Shown: one piece after another, positions 8,263 through 15,931 of the stretch
How the letters are laid out: each line of letters opens with the position of its first letter
Numbering within the stretch: the first letter of the stretch is position 1
Assembly (NCBI GenBank): GCA_949283785.1
Contig: CASDTR010000043.1
Location: forward strand, 1-41,573
DNA length: 41,573 nucleotides
DNA from: an uncultured Oscillospiraceae bacterium
GTDB taxonomy: Bacteria > Bacillota > Clostridia > Oscillospirales > Acutalibacteraceae
Direction: 5' to 3'
Program-made: the position numbers and the translations under genes
The notes under the pieces: generated by a model
What the model was told of the DNA's origin: nothing
The model's database searches: none
What the model saw: the letters and a program-made list of their open reading frames with translations, nothing else

Positions 8263-8885
8263 GGCTTCGTAGGTACTGTGTCACTACTCTCACTGGAATA
8301 AAGAATGGTTATTGCCTTCTCTCGAAGGTATTCCCATCCACCACGTCATTGGCATGCAACCGCCTCCATGTTCCCAGCTTTCCACGTTCCGATATTCCTA
8401 TCATTGGATATCTTTAGGTTCTTCCTCTAAGCCTGTATCTGGTCATGCATAACCGCATCGCCTGTAACGATGCATGGACTTTCATAACAACCAATTTTAC
8501 TCGCCCACAGATACCACCATGAAAGGTGTACTGCCTTTCGACAGTATCAACGTTTAGACTCGTACATTCGGAATTTCGTCAGTATTTTCATACATTCTCA
8601 CCATGGATATCCGACCCCCGGCATATAGGCAACACCATCCACCTCTGGACAGCTTTCGTGTCTGGTCTGAAAACCAGTCTTACGGTTGCTCTCTGCCGAC
8701 TTCACCGAGCTCTATAAACTTTTGGAGAGAGCCGTTGCATGCTCCCCGCCATTCGGAGTATTAGGGTGGCGCTTCGGGACGTTACCCCCTCATTTCACCC
8801 ATCGGAATATCAGTTCTCCAAAGTTTCGGGCTACAACTGCCCTTCGACTTTGTGCGTAAGCTTTTCACTTACGAACGTGTCGCAC
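8263..8885 (-). mobile_element. 5' fragment of a group II intron
   Basis: On the minus strand this begins GTGCGACACG at 8885, a typical group II 5' splice-site start, followed by domain I-like paired segments and ends in a run ('AGTACCTACGAAGCCGTGA') that resembles sequence just upstream of the intron-encoded reverse transcriptase. No reverse transcriptase, no domain V/VI hairpin and no 3' splice site are present, so it cannot splice or move. It interrupts maff2 in codon phase 1, after Asn38. About 620 nt retained; its right end abuts a relaxase fragment. Confidence 0.65.
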
Positions 8886-8886
8886 G

Positions 8887-9000
8887 ATTGTCATTTCCGT
8901 AACCTTCAAGAAGGTTGATTGCGCCCCATATGCCAAGACCTGCACCCAAAGCCACTACGAGAGTCTGAAGAACATTTACTGCACTGCTGAAAAAACTAAT
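8887..9000 (-). pseudogene. Maff2-family membrane peptide, 5' exon only
   Basis: The minus-strand frame reads 'SFFSSAVNVLQTLVVALG' then 'AGLGIWGAINLLEGYGNDN', the conserved hydrophobic N-terminus of Maff2-family proteins found after the VirD4 gene in Tn1549-like elements. A perfect AAAGGAGG precedes it, but the codon at the expected start is ATT (8998-9000), not ATG, GTG or TTG; the next upstream in-frame triplets include a stop. The frame is then broken at 8885 by group II intron sequence. The rest (normally 'PGAKSQG...') is absent from the window. Non-functional as it stands. Confidence 0.7.
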
Positions 9001-9125
9001 TAATTAATCCTCCTTTACCCGGTTTCATAGCATAATGTACTATTTACCGGGCTACTTATGATGAAAATGTGGATATAAAAAATCTCTTATTTTAACTGCA
9101 TGTGCACCTACAGTCAAGATAAGGA

Positions 9126-9169
9126 CAGAAAAACACCCCAGTTTCCGGTGAATAACCAGTAACTGGGGT
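9126..9169 (-). terminator. Hairpin with T-run upstream of maff2
   Basis: Stem ACCCCAGTT/AACTGGGGT (9135-9143, 9161-9169) followed on the minus strand by GTGTTTTT. It ends transcripts from the MazG gene or attenuates entry into maff2. Its 5' arm and flank (TTACATACCCCAGTTACTG) nearly repeat those of the hairpin at 15872-15915. Confidence 0.65.
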
Positions 9170-9302
9170 ATGTAAATCGATTATTTAATATCTAAAGATT
9201 TTTCGTAAATACAGAGAAATGAAAGAACCTCCAATAACAAATCCTGAGATTTCATTTAACATTGCGATTTTGGATCCATGATTAAAAAAGGGAAAACGTG
9301 AT

Positions 9303-9629
9303 TTACCAGCGTTTCATATTCTTTTCAAATTTGGTTGTATATGCTTCTTTAAGTTCATCTTCGCTGATTCCATAGCAAAGCAGAACATCGTTGTAATACA
9401 TCAGAATATCTGCCATTTCCTCAATGAGATGTTTTCGCAAATCGCTGTCTTCAGTTGATTTGACATCTCCATTTTTCTTAATAATATCTATAACTTCGCC
9501 GATTTCACCAATCATCCACAACAATTTATGCTTACCTGCTTCAGGACCAATGGGTTCCCACTTATCTTTATATTTTTCCTGTAGTGTATGCTGCATGGCA
9601 AGCATTTCTCTGATGCTGAATCCGTTCAT
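9303..9629 (-). CDS. MazG-like nucleotide pyrophosphohydrolase
   Basis: 108 residues. All-alpha NTP pyrophosphohydrolase signature of the MazG superfamily: 'GEIGEVIDIIKK' (about 42-53) and 'EEMADILMYYNDVLL' (about 70-84), giving the ExxE(12-28)ExxD metal site. Such enzymes hydrolyse nucleoside triphosphates to monophosphates, acting as house-cleaning enzymes or altering nucleotide pools; single-domain forms occur on phages and mobile elements. Start ATG at 9629 has GAGGGG nearby. It sits between the maff2 remnant and an XRE regulator in a block that interrupts the usual VirD4-to-maff2 order of the element, so it is probably inserted cargo. Substrate unknown. Confidence 0.75.
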   Translation of the reverse strand: MNGFSIREMLAMQHTLQEKYKDKWEPIGPEAGKHKLLWMIGEIGEVIDIIKKNGDVKSTEDSDLRKHLIEEMADILMYYNDVLLCYGISEDELKEAYTTKFEKNMKRW

Positions 9630-9639
9630 AATATCCCCT

Positions 9640-9914
9640 CAAATTCCTATTTCTTATTTTTTTAATTATACTTTATTCGGCCGGGTAAGTATAGGATAAT
9701 TTTGTAAACTTATCGGACGGGAACAGCTTACACCGCAGGGTGTTCCCGAGCGGCAAAGCCACAAAAGGGTAGCCGGCACAGCCAGCGCGGCGTCCCCTGT
9801 TATAGCTGTACAAGCCTGCTGATAAAAATAAAAACCTGAATAGCGTTCAGGCTGCTCAGGTTATATTTTTATCTGTGTGTTCATTGTTTCAATGCCCTTT
9901 CTGACAGGCATTGA
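9640..9914. other. Non-coding gap between MazG and XRE genes
   Basis: About 275 bases without a supportable gene. Contains a hairpin-forming segment (CGGGAACA / TGTTCCCG near 9719-9749) and a GC-rich stretch (about 9750-9800), then the XRE terminator at 9822-9852. It could be a remnant of element DNA; no function assigned. Confidence 0.4.
9822..9852 (-). terminator. Terminator of the XRE gene
   Basis: Minus-strand stem GCCTGAA/TTCAGG (loop CGCTA) followed by TTTTTATTTTTAT. Confidence 0.75.
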
Positions 9915-10235
9915 TTATTCGGTGATCCAGTTTATAAAAGTAACGACCTTATCCAAATCCTCATCACTTAAAGTTCTCAACTGTTCACAGAGCTTATGAT
10001 AGGTAGAATCATCATCTTCTAATGGAGCAAAAAATTCAGCCGGTGTCATGTTGAAGTACGCCATGATATTGAAAAGTTCTTTGAGCGATGGCAAGGCCGC
10101 TCCACTGGTCACACCTCGGATATAAGAGCCGCTTTTTCCTAATTCCAAACTCATACGATGTTCGGAAACCTCTCTGACCATCCGTAGTTCAGTAATGCGG
10201 CTTCTGATAAAATCTTCGTATGGCATATCAACCAT
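9915..10235 (-). CDS. XRE-family helix-turn-helix regulator
   Basis: 106 residues. The N-terminal ~65 residues are a Cro/C1-type DNA-binding domain ('RITELRMVREVSEHRMSLEL' then 'SGSYIRGVTSGAALPSLKEL'), followed by a C-terminal helical tail with 'LRTLSDEDLDKVVTFINWI'. Start ATG at 10235 has GGAGGG six bases ahead. It is divergently placed from the SLOG-family gene at 10399, and the 164-bp gap holds three copies of a 20-bp half-site, so it very likely represses or controls its own promoter and that of the neighbour. A terminator follows the gene. Confidence 0.8.
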   Translation of the reverse strand: MVDMPYEDFIRSRITELRMVREVSEHRMSLELGKSGSYIRGVTSGAALPSLKELFNIMAYFNMTPAEFFAPLEDDDSTYHKLCEQLRTLSDEDLDKVVTFINWITE

Positions 10236-10284
10236 TGCCTTCCCTCCCTTCTGTAATTATTTTATTACGAATCAGGAGGGTGTA

Positions 10285-10376
10285 TTGGTAGTGTTAAAAT
10301 CAATTTGTGCTTTATTATCCCATTTGTTGGTAGCATAATTATCAATGTTAAGAAAAATTGATAATTACACTACTAA
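10285..10376. promoter_or_regulatory. Operator cluster in the XRE/SLOG divergent region
   Basis: A 20-bp element at 10285-10304 is repeated directly at 10327-10346 (shared TTGGTAG...ATCAAT; 42 bp apart, four helical turns) and in inverted form at 10357-10376. The second and third copies form a perfect inverted repeat AATTATCAAT/ATTGATAATT (10337-10346, 10357-10366). Likely binding sites of the adjacent XRE regulator. Repeats are seen; protein binding is inferred. Confidence 0.7.
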
Positions 10377-10398
10377 TTTGTCCTGAAGAGGGGATTTT

Positions 10399-10881
10399 AT
10401 GCAGACATTTACGGTCAGTTTCTTTGGACATCGGCAAATCAAAGCCACGTTTCAAGTTGAAGCACAGTTGGAAAAGCTTGTTTCCCGGCTGCTGCAACAG
10501 AATGAATTCATAGAATTTCTTACAGGGCGGGAAGGAGAATTCGACCGGCTTGTATCCTCGACCATACGCAGGTGCAAAAGGAACATTCGTGATGATAACA
10601 GTGCGCTCATTTGGGTCATGCCGTATCCTACCGCCGAGTTTCGTAACAACGAAAGTTCATTCCTTGATTATTACGATGAAATTGAAGTTTGTGAACAGGC
10701 AGCGGCAGCACACTATAAATCCGCATTTCAAATCCGAAACCGGGAAATGGTTGACCGTTCTGATATGGTTATTGTGTACATCGAACATCCATCCGGCGGC
10801 GCTTATCAGACCTTTCGGTATGTGCAAAAGTCTGGAAAGAAATACATCAATATAGCTGCGGAATCAGAGGGGTTCCGCTAA
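10399..10881 (+). CDS. SLOG-superfamily (YpsA/DUF1273-like) nucleotide-binding protein
   Basis: 160 residues. Starts with 'VSFFGHRQI', the Rossmann-like opening of SLOG proteins, and has 'IRNREMVDRSDMVIVYI' (about 114-130) and 'GGAYQTFRYVQKSGKKYINI', the usual later parts of the fold that in relatives bind nucleotide-derived ligands. The SLOG group includes enzymes and sensors of ADP-ribose or nucleotide signals and is often found in anti-phage and mobile-element contexts. Here it is divergent from an XRE regulator with shared operator repeats. The ligand is unknown. It is probably cargo inserted into the conjugative operon with the XRE and MazG genes. Confidence 0.7.
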   Translation: MQTFTVSFFGHRQIKATFQVEAQLEKLVSRLLQQNEFIEFLTGREGEFDRLVSSTIRRCKRNIRDDNSALIWVMPYPTAEFRNNESSFLDYYDEIEVCEQAAAAHYKSAFQIRNREMVDRSDMVIVYIEHPSGGAYQTFRYVQKSGKKYINIAAESEGFR

Positions 10882-11003
10882 AGCTGAGTAAGAAACAATG
10901 AGTAAAGAAAGAAGATTCTTAACTGCTGTGTGTAGCCTTGCTTGTCACGGTTTTTCTATTCGCAAAGTCAAGAGGTTTTGCCGGGATGCATAATAATTAG
11001 ACA

Positions 11004-11034
11004 AAAGGCTCTCCGCTTTTAAACGGAGAGCTTT
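11004..11034. terminator. Terminator between convergent SLOG gene and conjugation operon
   Basis: Stem GCTCTCCG/CGGAGAGC (11008-11015, 11024-11031); on the minus strand it is followed by CTTTTGT, ending the operon that finishes at 11061. Confidence 0.7.
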
Positions 11035-11060
11035 GCTGTAAAACCGCTCTTTCACGTCTG

Positions 11061-11579
11061 CTATCTCAAGGGCTCCGCTTTGCCTTTTGCTGAAAATCCG
11101 TCCGACGGTTCAAAACGGGGTTCAGCCTTTTTGCCCGATAAATCCGATAAAACGGAGTCTTTTCCCTTTTCCTTGTATGCCTCAAGAATTGCTTTAAGTT
11201 CTACGTTAGAAACTTCACGGGCTTCATGTGACCAAATAGTTTTCCCCTTATCGTCAGTGCCGTTTTTTACAGGGCGGGAAAGTCGTGTTGAACCGTCCAC
11301 AGGAAGCTTCATCCAGACACCTTTTCCGAACTTGTTTTCATGGATCATTTTAGGTGAGATGACAAATGATTCCCATGGGCGGTGATCGTCATCTCGGGTA
11401 TTCGGAATACTCACCTCTACAAGTTCTTTACCCTTTTTCGAAATAAAAGGTTCTCCCACAAGTCCTTTGCCGAACTTGATTGTTACCTCATTTCTTTCCG
11501 CAGCAAAATTTTCTCCCACAACTACTGCTTTGCCCATATCATTAATAAAATCAGAGGTAGCGTTGTTTTCAATTGACAT
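11061..11579 (-). CDS. ICE-conserved protein downstream of the coupling protein
   Basis: 172 residues. I do not recognise a named domain with certainty. The sequence is soluble and strand-rich ('EVTIKFGKGLVGEPFISKKG', 'VEVSIPNTRDDDHRPWESF'), with a charged C-terminal tail, somewhat like small single-strand DNA-binding or DNA-modification-protection proteins of conjugative elements, but this is only a guess. It follows the VirD4/TraG gene by 14 bases in the same operon and has a good RBS (AAAGGAGGAATG), so it is probably co-expressed with the transfer genes. Confidence 0.65.
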   Translation of the reverse strand: MSIENNATSDFINDMGKAVVVGENFAAERNEVTIKFGKGLVGEPFISKKGKELVEVSIPNTRDDDHRPWESFVISPKMIHENKFGKGVWMKLPVDGSTRLSRPVKNGTDDKGKTIWSHEAREVSNVELKAILEAYKEKGKDSVLSDLSGKKAEPRFEPSDGFSAKGKAEPLR

Positions 11580-11593
11580 AAATCATTCCTCCT

Positions 11594-13348
11594 TTAATTA
11601 TCTGAATCAACAACAATAAATTCATCCTTTGCGTGAAGCTTTACCTTAGTGTTCAGAAATTTCTCAACATCAAAGGTCAGCTTTTTGTCATAATCTGCGG
11701 TGTATTTGTAATTCGGATGCTGTGTCAGGTCGTATTTATCCGACAGAAATGGGCGTACTCCTCGCAGCTGAAGGATGCACTTTTTGCCGTCAAGGACAAA
11801 TAGTTCATCTCTTGTCATAAGTTCTTTACCGAGCTTTTGAAAATTTGTACCGTAGCTTGGACTGTTGCCACGGGTGTTTGAAGTGCTGAAAATGTCGATT
11901 GTCTCTTTACCAAGAGCTTCTGACAGTTCTTTGAGAGTAGTCGGTTCGGAACCGCCCAGAAAAATCTGTGAATCACAGTTACCGATTATTGTATCCGCAT
12001 TGTCCTTGTAGATCGCTTTCAGCTGTGATTTTGCCTGCAGCACCAGACAAGCGGAAATCTCACGGCTTCGTATAGTGGCGATAAGCTTTTCGAGATTCGG
12101 TATCTGACCGATATTGGCGGCTTCATCAATAAGACAGCGCACATGAACAGGGAGCCGACCACCGTATACATCATCCGCCTTTTCACAGAGAAGATTGAAC
12201 ATTTGAGTATAAATCATGGAAATAAGAAAATTAAAAGAGCCGTCCGTATCCGACATTATCAGAAACAGGACGGTTCTCTCATCCCCTAAAGTATCTAGTT
12301 CGAGCTCATCGTACATTGTGATTTCCCACACTTCTCTTATATCAAAGGGTGCAAGCCTTGCGCCTGCGCTCACAAGTATACTTTTAAGTGTTTTGCCAGC
12401 AGCCAATTTGAATTTTGCATACTGACGTATGGCAAAGTGATCGGGTTTTCGGCTTTTAAGTTCCTCAAACATCAGATCCACGGGATTGCGGTATTCCTCA
12501 TCCTCCTCACGGACCTCCATAGCATTGATAAACTCTATCAGTGTGGCAAAGTTCTGCTCCTCCTTCGGCGCCTCATAGTGGATATATCCTATAAGTGCAC
12601 AGTAGAGCAAAGCTTCTGCCTTGTCCCAGAAAGGATCGCTGCCTTTGCCCTCACCTCTTGTATTGACCATCAGCGTCGTTACAAGTTTAAGGATATCCTT
12701 TTCCGATCGGATATACTCAAAGGGATTATAGTGCATGGATTTTCTAAAATTGATTGTATTAAAAATTTTTATTCTGTAATCTGCACGCTGAAAGGCTGTA
12801 CCTACCTCCTGAATTGTAGTACCTTTAGGGTCAGTGAGCACATACGAACTGTGAAGCTGGAGGAGGTTTGGCTTAATCCAGAACCGTGTTTTACCGGAAC
12901 CCGAACCGCCTACAATAAGCACATTCTTGTTGCGGGAATACGCGGGATTTTTGGGTCGGCTGTTCATGGTGAGGTGCTCTGTTTTAGTAAGAATTACATT
13001 GTTTTTGAAAATCGGGTCCGTAAAAGGCTCGATATCTTTTGGCTTTCCACACCGTGCTGAACCGTACTCCTCGTTGTGTTTATAGTTTTTTGCGTTCTTG
13101 CTCTTAAGATATACCGCTGTACGTAAAACTATGCCGCAGATTACACCCACCGTCAGGTCAAACAGTCGGAAGCTGGGCAAGGGATTGCGGAAAGCCGTAC
13201 CGAGAGCTTCAAAAAAGGAAAACAGTTTTGCTGAATAATCAATCCCTTCCGCTATTCGCCATGCTTCGCCGATATTGGTGCAGAGCATGCCCACTATGAC
13301 ATAAGGCAGGGATACAATCACTGATTTTTTAAGCTTTTCAATATTCAT
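11594..13348 (-). CDS. VirD4/TraG-family type IV coupling protein
   Basis: 584 residues, full length for this ICE family. Two N-terminal membrane spans (about 10-28 and 65-82), Walker A 'IVGGSGSGKTRFW' (about 145-157) and Walker B 'VRCLIDEAANIGQIPN' (about 403-418), the typical TraG/TraD motif, plus 'YVLTDPKGT'. It is an inner-membrane ATPase that links the relaxase-DNA complex to the mating channel. The upstream pcfB-like gene overlaps it by four bases, and an ICE-conserved gene follows. The channel genes and the N-terminal relaxase that it would serve are deleted from this element, so it is either a relic or acts with another element in the cell, such as element B at the left edge. Confidence 0.9.
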   Translation of the reverse strand: MNIEKLKKSVIVSLPYVIVGMLCTNIGEAWRIAEGIDYSAKLFSFFEALGTAFRNPLPSFRLFDLTVGVICGIVLRTAVYLKSKNAKNYKHNEEYGSARCGKPKDIEPFTDPIFKNNVILTKTEHLTMNSRPKNPAYSRNKNVLIVGGSGSGKTRFWIKPNLLQLHSSYVLTDPKGTTIQEVGTAFQRADYRIKIFNTINFRKSMHYNPFEYIRSEKDILKLVTTLMVNTRGEGKGSDPFWDKAEALLYCALIGYIHYEAPKEEQNFATLIEFINAMEVREEDEEYRNPVDLMFEELKSRKPDHFAIRQYAKFKLAAGKTLKSILVSAGARLAPFDIREVWEITMYDELELDTLGDERTVLFLIMSDTDGSFNFLISMIYTQMFNLLCEKADDVYGGRLPVHVRCLIDEAANIGQIPNLEKLIATIRSREISACLVLQAKSQLKAIYKDNADTIIGNCDSQIFLGGSEPTTLKELSEALGKETIDIFSTSNTRGNSPSYGTNFQKLGKELMTRDELFVLDGKKCILQLRGVRPFLSDKYDLTQHPNYKYTADYDKKLTFDVEKFLNTKVKLHAKDEFIVVDSDN

Positions 13349-13839
13349 CGCTCCTGAACTTTCTCCCTTTCACGTTTTTTCTCCCTGCCGTGAAGTTTCG
13401 GCATCAGGGCCTTAAGTCGGCTCAGCTTTTTCAGCACACTGGGTTTGTTTCTGCTTTTCTCCAGATCGCTCATATAAGCATTGAATGCCGCTGTAATGGC
13501 GTCGGCATCACGAGCCTTGAAAAAACAGAGATACTTTGTCGGGTCAGTACCTTTATCCTTTACAATAGCATAATCAACTGAAAATTTTCGGGCATATTTT
13601 TCAAATCCTCTGAGATCCGTTTTTGCAACATCAACGCTTGTGACTCCCTGATTCTGCCCTATAAGCTCTTCAATAGTTTGCCTTCCCTTGGGCTTTTCGC
13701 CTGCCTTTGCCGCCTTCTCGGCTTTTACGTTTGCACGATGTCGCATATATTTGCCGATACCTGCCATAACAGCGCTCACTGTCAGCCTTGTTGTACTGAC
13801 AGCCAGATTGACGGTTCTGTTTTCCACTTCTTCCTGCAA
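13345..13839 (-). CDS. PcfB/DUF3801-family protein
   Basis: 164 residues, with the pattern of PcfB (DUF3801) proteins that precede the coupling-protein gene in Tn1549-like elements: 'QEEVENRTVNLAVSTTRL' at the start, a Lys-rich linker, then 'YAIVKDKGTDPTKYLCFFKA' and 'ARDADAITAAFNAYM' and a basic tail. PcfB is a transfer-operon protein of pCF10-like systems. Overlaps the coupling-protein start by four bases (translational coupling). No catalytic residues are apparent. Confidence 0.85.
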   Translation of the reverse strand: MQEEVENRTVNLAVSTTRLTVSAVMAGIGKYMRHRANVKAEKAAKAGEKPKGRQTIEELIGQNQGVTSVDVAKTDLRGFEKYARKFSVDYAIVKDKGTDPTKYLCFFKARDADAITAAFNAYMSDLEKSRNKPSVLKKLSRLKALMPKLHGREKKREREKVQER

Positions 13840-13870
13840 AATTTCTCACCTCCTTAGAAAACACTGAAAT

Positions 13871-14347
13871 TTAACGCTCCGGTTCTCCTTTCTTTGGATT
13901 CACGTGTGCCGACTTTATATCCTCTTTCACCGATTTGACATCTGTTATCTCGTCGGAAACAGGGATTGCCATTATGCTCCGTCCCATTTTTATGAACGTT
14001 TCGGGCTGACGGAATATATCGCTGTATTTCTGCATCTGCTCCGCAGTGAGGGAGCAGAAATTGTCCTCTGTTAGTCCCGCCACCATGAAAGGACCTGCAA
14101 TAATGTCATAGATTTCTCCGTTTTCATCATGTAAGGCACGGTTGAGAGGCATGCCGATAAGCTTTCCCTCCTCGTTCATTATGAGTCCCACATCGTCGTC
14201 AAAGGGATAAGTTACTTCGATATTGCCATTTACCGCCTGCTGAAGTGACTCGAGATCTGTACCGACGGTAATTTCACGGGGCTTTTCACAGGGTTCGACC
14301 ATAAGAACGGTCATTGTAACGGCGGATTCAAAATTTTTGCTGTCCAT
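13871..14347 (-). CDS. DUF3846 protein
   Basis: 158 residues, matching the DUF3846 family of conjugative elements and phages: 'MTVLMVEPCEKPREITVG', then 'GNIEVTYPFDDDVGLIMNEE' and 'LNRALHDENGEIYDIIAGPF'. Function unknown; the domain is common next to replication and transfer genes. Start ATG at 14347 has AAAGGAG nine bases ahead. It lies between repA and the pcfB-like gene and is part of the same transcription direction. Confidence 0.85.
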   Translation of the reverse strand: MDSKNFESAVTMTVLMVEPCEKPREITVGTDLESLQQAVNGNIEVTYPFDDDVGLIMNEEGKLIGMPLNRALHDENGEIYDIIAGPFMVAGLTEDNFCSLTAEQMQKYSDIFRQPETFIKMGRSIMAIPVSDEITDVKSVKEDIKSAHVNPKKGEPER

Positions 14348-14389
14348 AATCTCATTCTCCTTTCGACTTTGCTAATAGCTTTGTTTCTT

Positions 14390-15268
14390 TTAAAAATTCC
14401 CCACAGCCATATCGCTGTTCACCCACGACTGATAAAATGGATCAATGGTATCAGGCGCATTGTACAAAGCTGCAAGGATATACTGCCTCATATTTCGCAC
14501 CTTGGTTGTGTTCTTTTTAAGGCAGAGGAGCACATACTCAATATGCTCACTGTCAAGGTTCATAAATCGGCTCTTAACGGTTTCTGCTGGTTTGTCATCC
14601 CCTGCAATGCGGATAAACCTCTTTTTCGAACAACAAGTATCCACAAGCAGAGCGGCAATGCCCTCGATGGTTTTCTCATCTGTGGGATTTTCCTTAATAA
14701 GACAATCAAGCTCCAACTGGTTTCTGAAATATTCTTCATATTCTCTGCGTTCTCTCATCCCATCATCATCGGATAGGAAAGGATAAGTATCACTGTAATC
14801 AGTATAATTTGACTCAGTATTATTACTGTGTGATTCCGACACCTCAGGATTTGTCAAATTGACACTTCCTGATTTGTCATTGCGACACTTCAGGAAATGT
14901 TTTTCCACAAACCCTTCGTCAGATGTGGAAAAGTTTTTTACATAAATCAGATTTGGTTTGCCCAGTCCCTGACGCTTGCGCTCAATGAGCCCCGCTTTTT
15001 CCTCAAGGTCGGTAAGCATCTGAATGGCCTTTTTGTTGCCGCAGTTCATGTCCTCCATAATCTCCCCAACAGTGTATATGATATATACTCTGTTTTTATC
15101 ATCAAGCCAGCCGTTTTTCTGAGACAGGCTCGCTCTGTCCAGCAGAATACCATAAAGGACTTTAGCCTCTGTACTTAAAGCTCGGAAAAATTCATCAGTG
15201 AACAGTATTTTAGGCACACGATAGAAAGAAAATCTTTCCGCCTCAGATCCGTGGAAATACTCAAACAC
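14390..15268 (-). CDS. repA: Replication initiator protein A
   Basis: 292 residues. The N-terminus ('FSFYRVPKILFTDEFFRALS', 'EAKVLYGILLDRASLS') and the following winged-helix region ('TVGEIMEDMNCGNKKAIQML') are the RepA_N initiator domain (to about residue 110), with a variable linker and a C-terminal helical domain ('DLDSEHIEYVLLCLKKNTT'-like region at about 235-285). It likely starts rolling or theta replication of the excised circle, as RepA_N proteins do in plasmids and ICEs. The start is seven bases from the end of the upstream Cys-rich gene, consistent with an operon. The gene appears intact. Confidence 0.85.
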   Translation of the reverse strand: MFEYFHGSEAERFSFYRVPKILFTDEFFRALSTEAKVLYGILLDRASLSQKNGWLDDKNRVYIIYTVGEIMEDMNCGNKKAIQMLTDLEEKAGLIERKRQGLGKPNLIYVKNFSTSDEGFVEKHFLKCRNDKSGSVNLTNPEVSESHSNNTESNYTDYSDTYPFLSDDDGMRERREYEEYFRNQLELDCLIKENPTDEKTIEGIAALLVDTCCSKKRFIRIAGDDKPAETVKSRFMNLDSEHIEYVLLCLKKNTTKVRNMRQYILAALYNAPDTIDPFYQSWVNSDMAVGNF

Positions 15269-15274
15269 ACATCT

Positions 15275-15538
15275 TCACCTCCCCACTTTTGAAAATGGAT
15301 CACGGGCAAGTGGCCTCTCTCTGAAAACCTTGCGATATTTATCGTAAGGGCACTTTGCAAAAAGACAATAGCGGTATTTGAATTCGGGACGATAATTTGG
15401 GCAGCACTTACACACAGGCGGTATCTGCACCTTAACATTCTCTCGTTCACTGCGGCTGATAAGCCTGCGGTAGCGGTTTTTGTACTGAGTCTGAACGCTT
15501 TGACTGAGGGTATTTTTAGTGTTGTTCTTTTCCGTCAT
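15275..15538 (-). CDS. Cysteine-rich small ICE protein
   Basis: 87 residues with Cys clustered in 'CKCCPNYRPEFKYRYC...CPYD' (about 42-64) and basic flanks. The pattern matches the small cysteine-rich proteins that precede repA in Tn1549-like elements and resembles the 'CGDCRFYRPDWKYQFC' motif of the gene at 1-407. Probably metal-binding; function not known. It follows another Cys-rich gene by 16 bases and precedes repA by six. Confidence 0.75.
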   Translation of the reverse strand: MTEKNNTKNTLSQSVQTQYKNRYRRLISRSERENVKVQIPPVCKCCPNYRPEFKYRYCLFAKCPYDKYRKVFRERPLARDPFSKVGR

Positions 15539-15554
15539 TTATTTCACCATCCCT

Positions 15555-15824
15555 TCACTTATTTTCCATATACCTTGACTTAAGCCAGATTTCCAGATCT
15601 CTGTAACAGCTTGCGGTAACACACGGTCCCGCCTTTCCATAGGAACAACCCTCACATTTCTTTTCCCGATCGGTTTTTACGGCCTCAGCCAGATAATAGC
15701 AATTTTCTTTTCCCAGCATGCAGCCCGTCTTTCTGTTTTTCCAGAAAAAACAGATGCGGCAGCTTTCGGGACGGTCGCTGTAATATTTAACCGAATCAAT
15801 AACCTTGATTTTCTTACCGTTCAC
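15555..15824 (-). CDS. Cysteine-rich small ICE protein, first gene of the operon
   Basis: 89 residues with eight Cys spaced in pairs ('CRICFF', 'CMLGKENC', 'CEGC', 'CVTASC'), suggesting one or two zinc or iron-sulphur sites. Similar proteins occur near repA genes of conjugative elements; no function is established. RBS AGGAGG lies before the ATG at 15824. A leader hairpin at 15872-15915 precedes it. Confidence 0.7.
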   Translation of the reverse strand: MNGKKIKVIDSVKYYSDRPESCRICFFWKNRKTGCMLGKENCYYLAEAVKTDREKKCEGCSYGKAGPCVTASCYRDLEIWLKSRYMENK

Positions 15825-15871
15825 TTACTTTTCCTCCTTGTTTTATTTCGTTTGCAGTAAGGCTACGAACA

Positions 15872-15915
15872 AACGACAAAACCCCGGCTGCTGATATTTC
15901 ATCAGTAACCGGGGT
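15872..15915 (-). terminator. Leader hairpin upstream of the element A operon
   Basis: Stem ACCCCGG/CCGGGGT plus CTGAT/ATCAG (15881-15895, 15901-15915) followed on the minus strand by TTTTG. It could terminate inbound transcripts or attenuate the operon. Nearly the same left arm and flank occur at 9126-9169. Confidence 0.65.
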
Positions 15916-15931
15916 ATGTAATAAGAATATT

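Noticed and set aside
9700-9900. Origin of transfer in the GC-rich hairpin segment
   Set aside because: A hairpin is present but no known nick-site pattern could be recognised, and the relaxase is broken.
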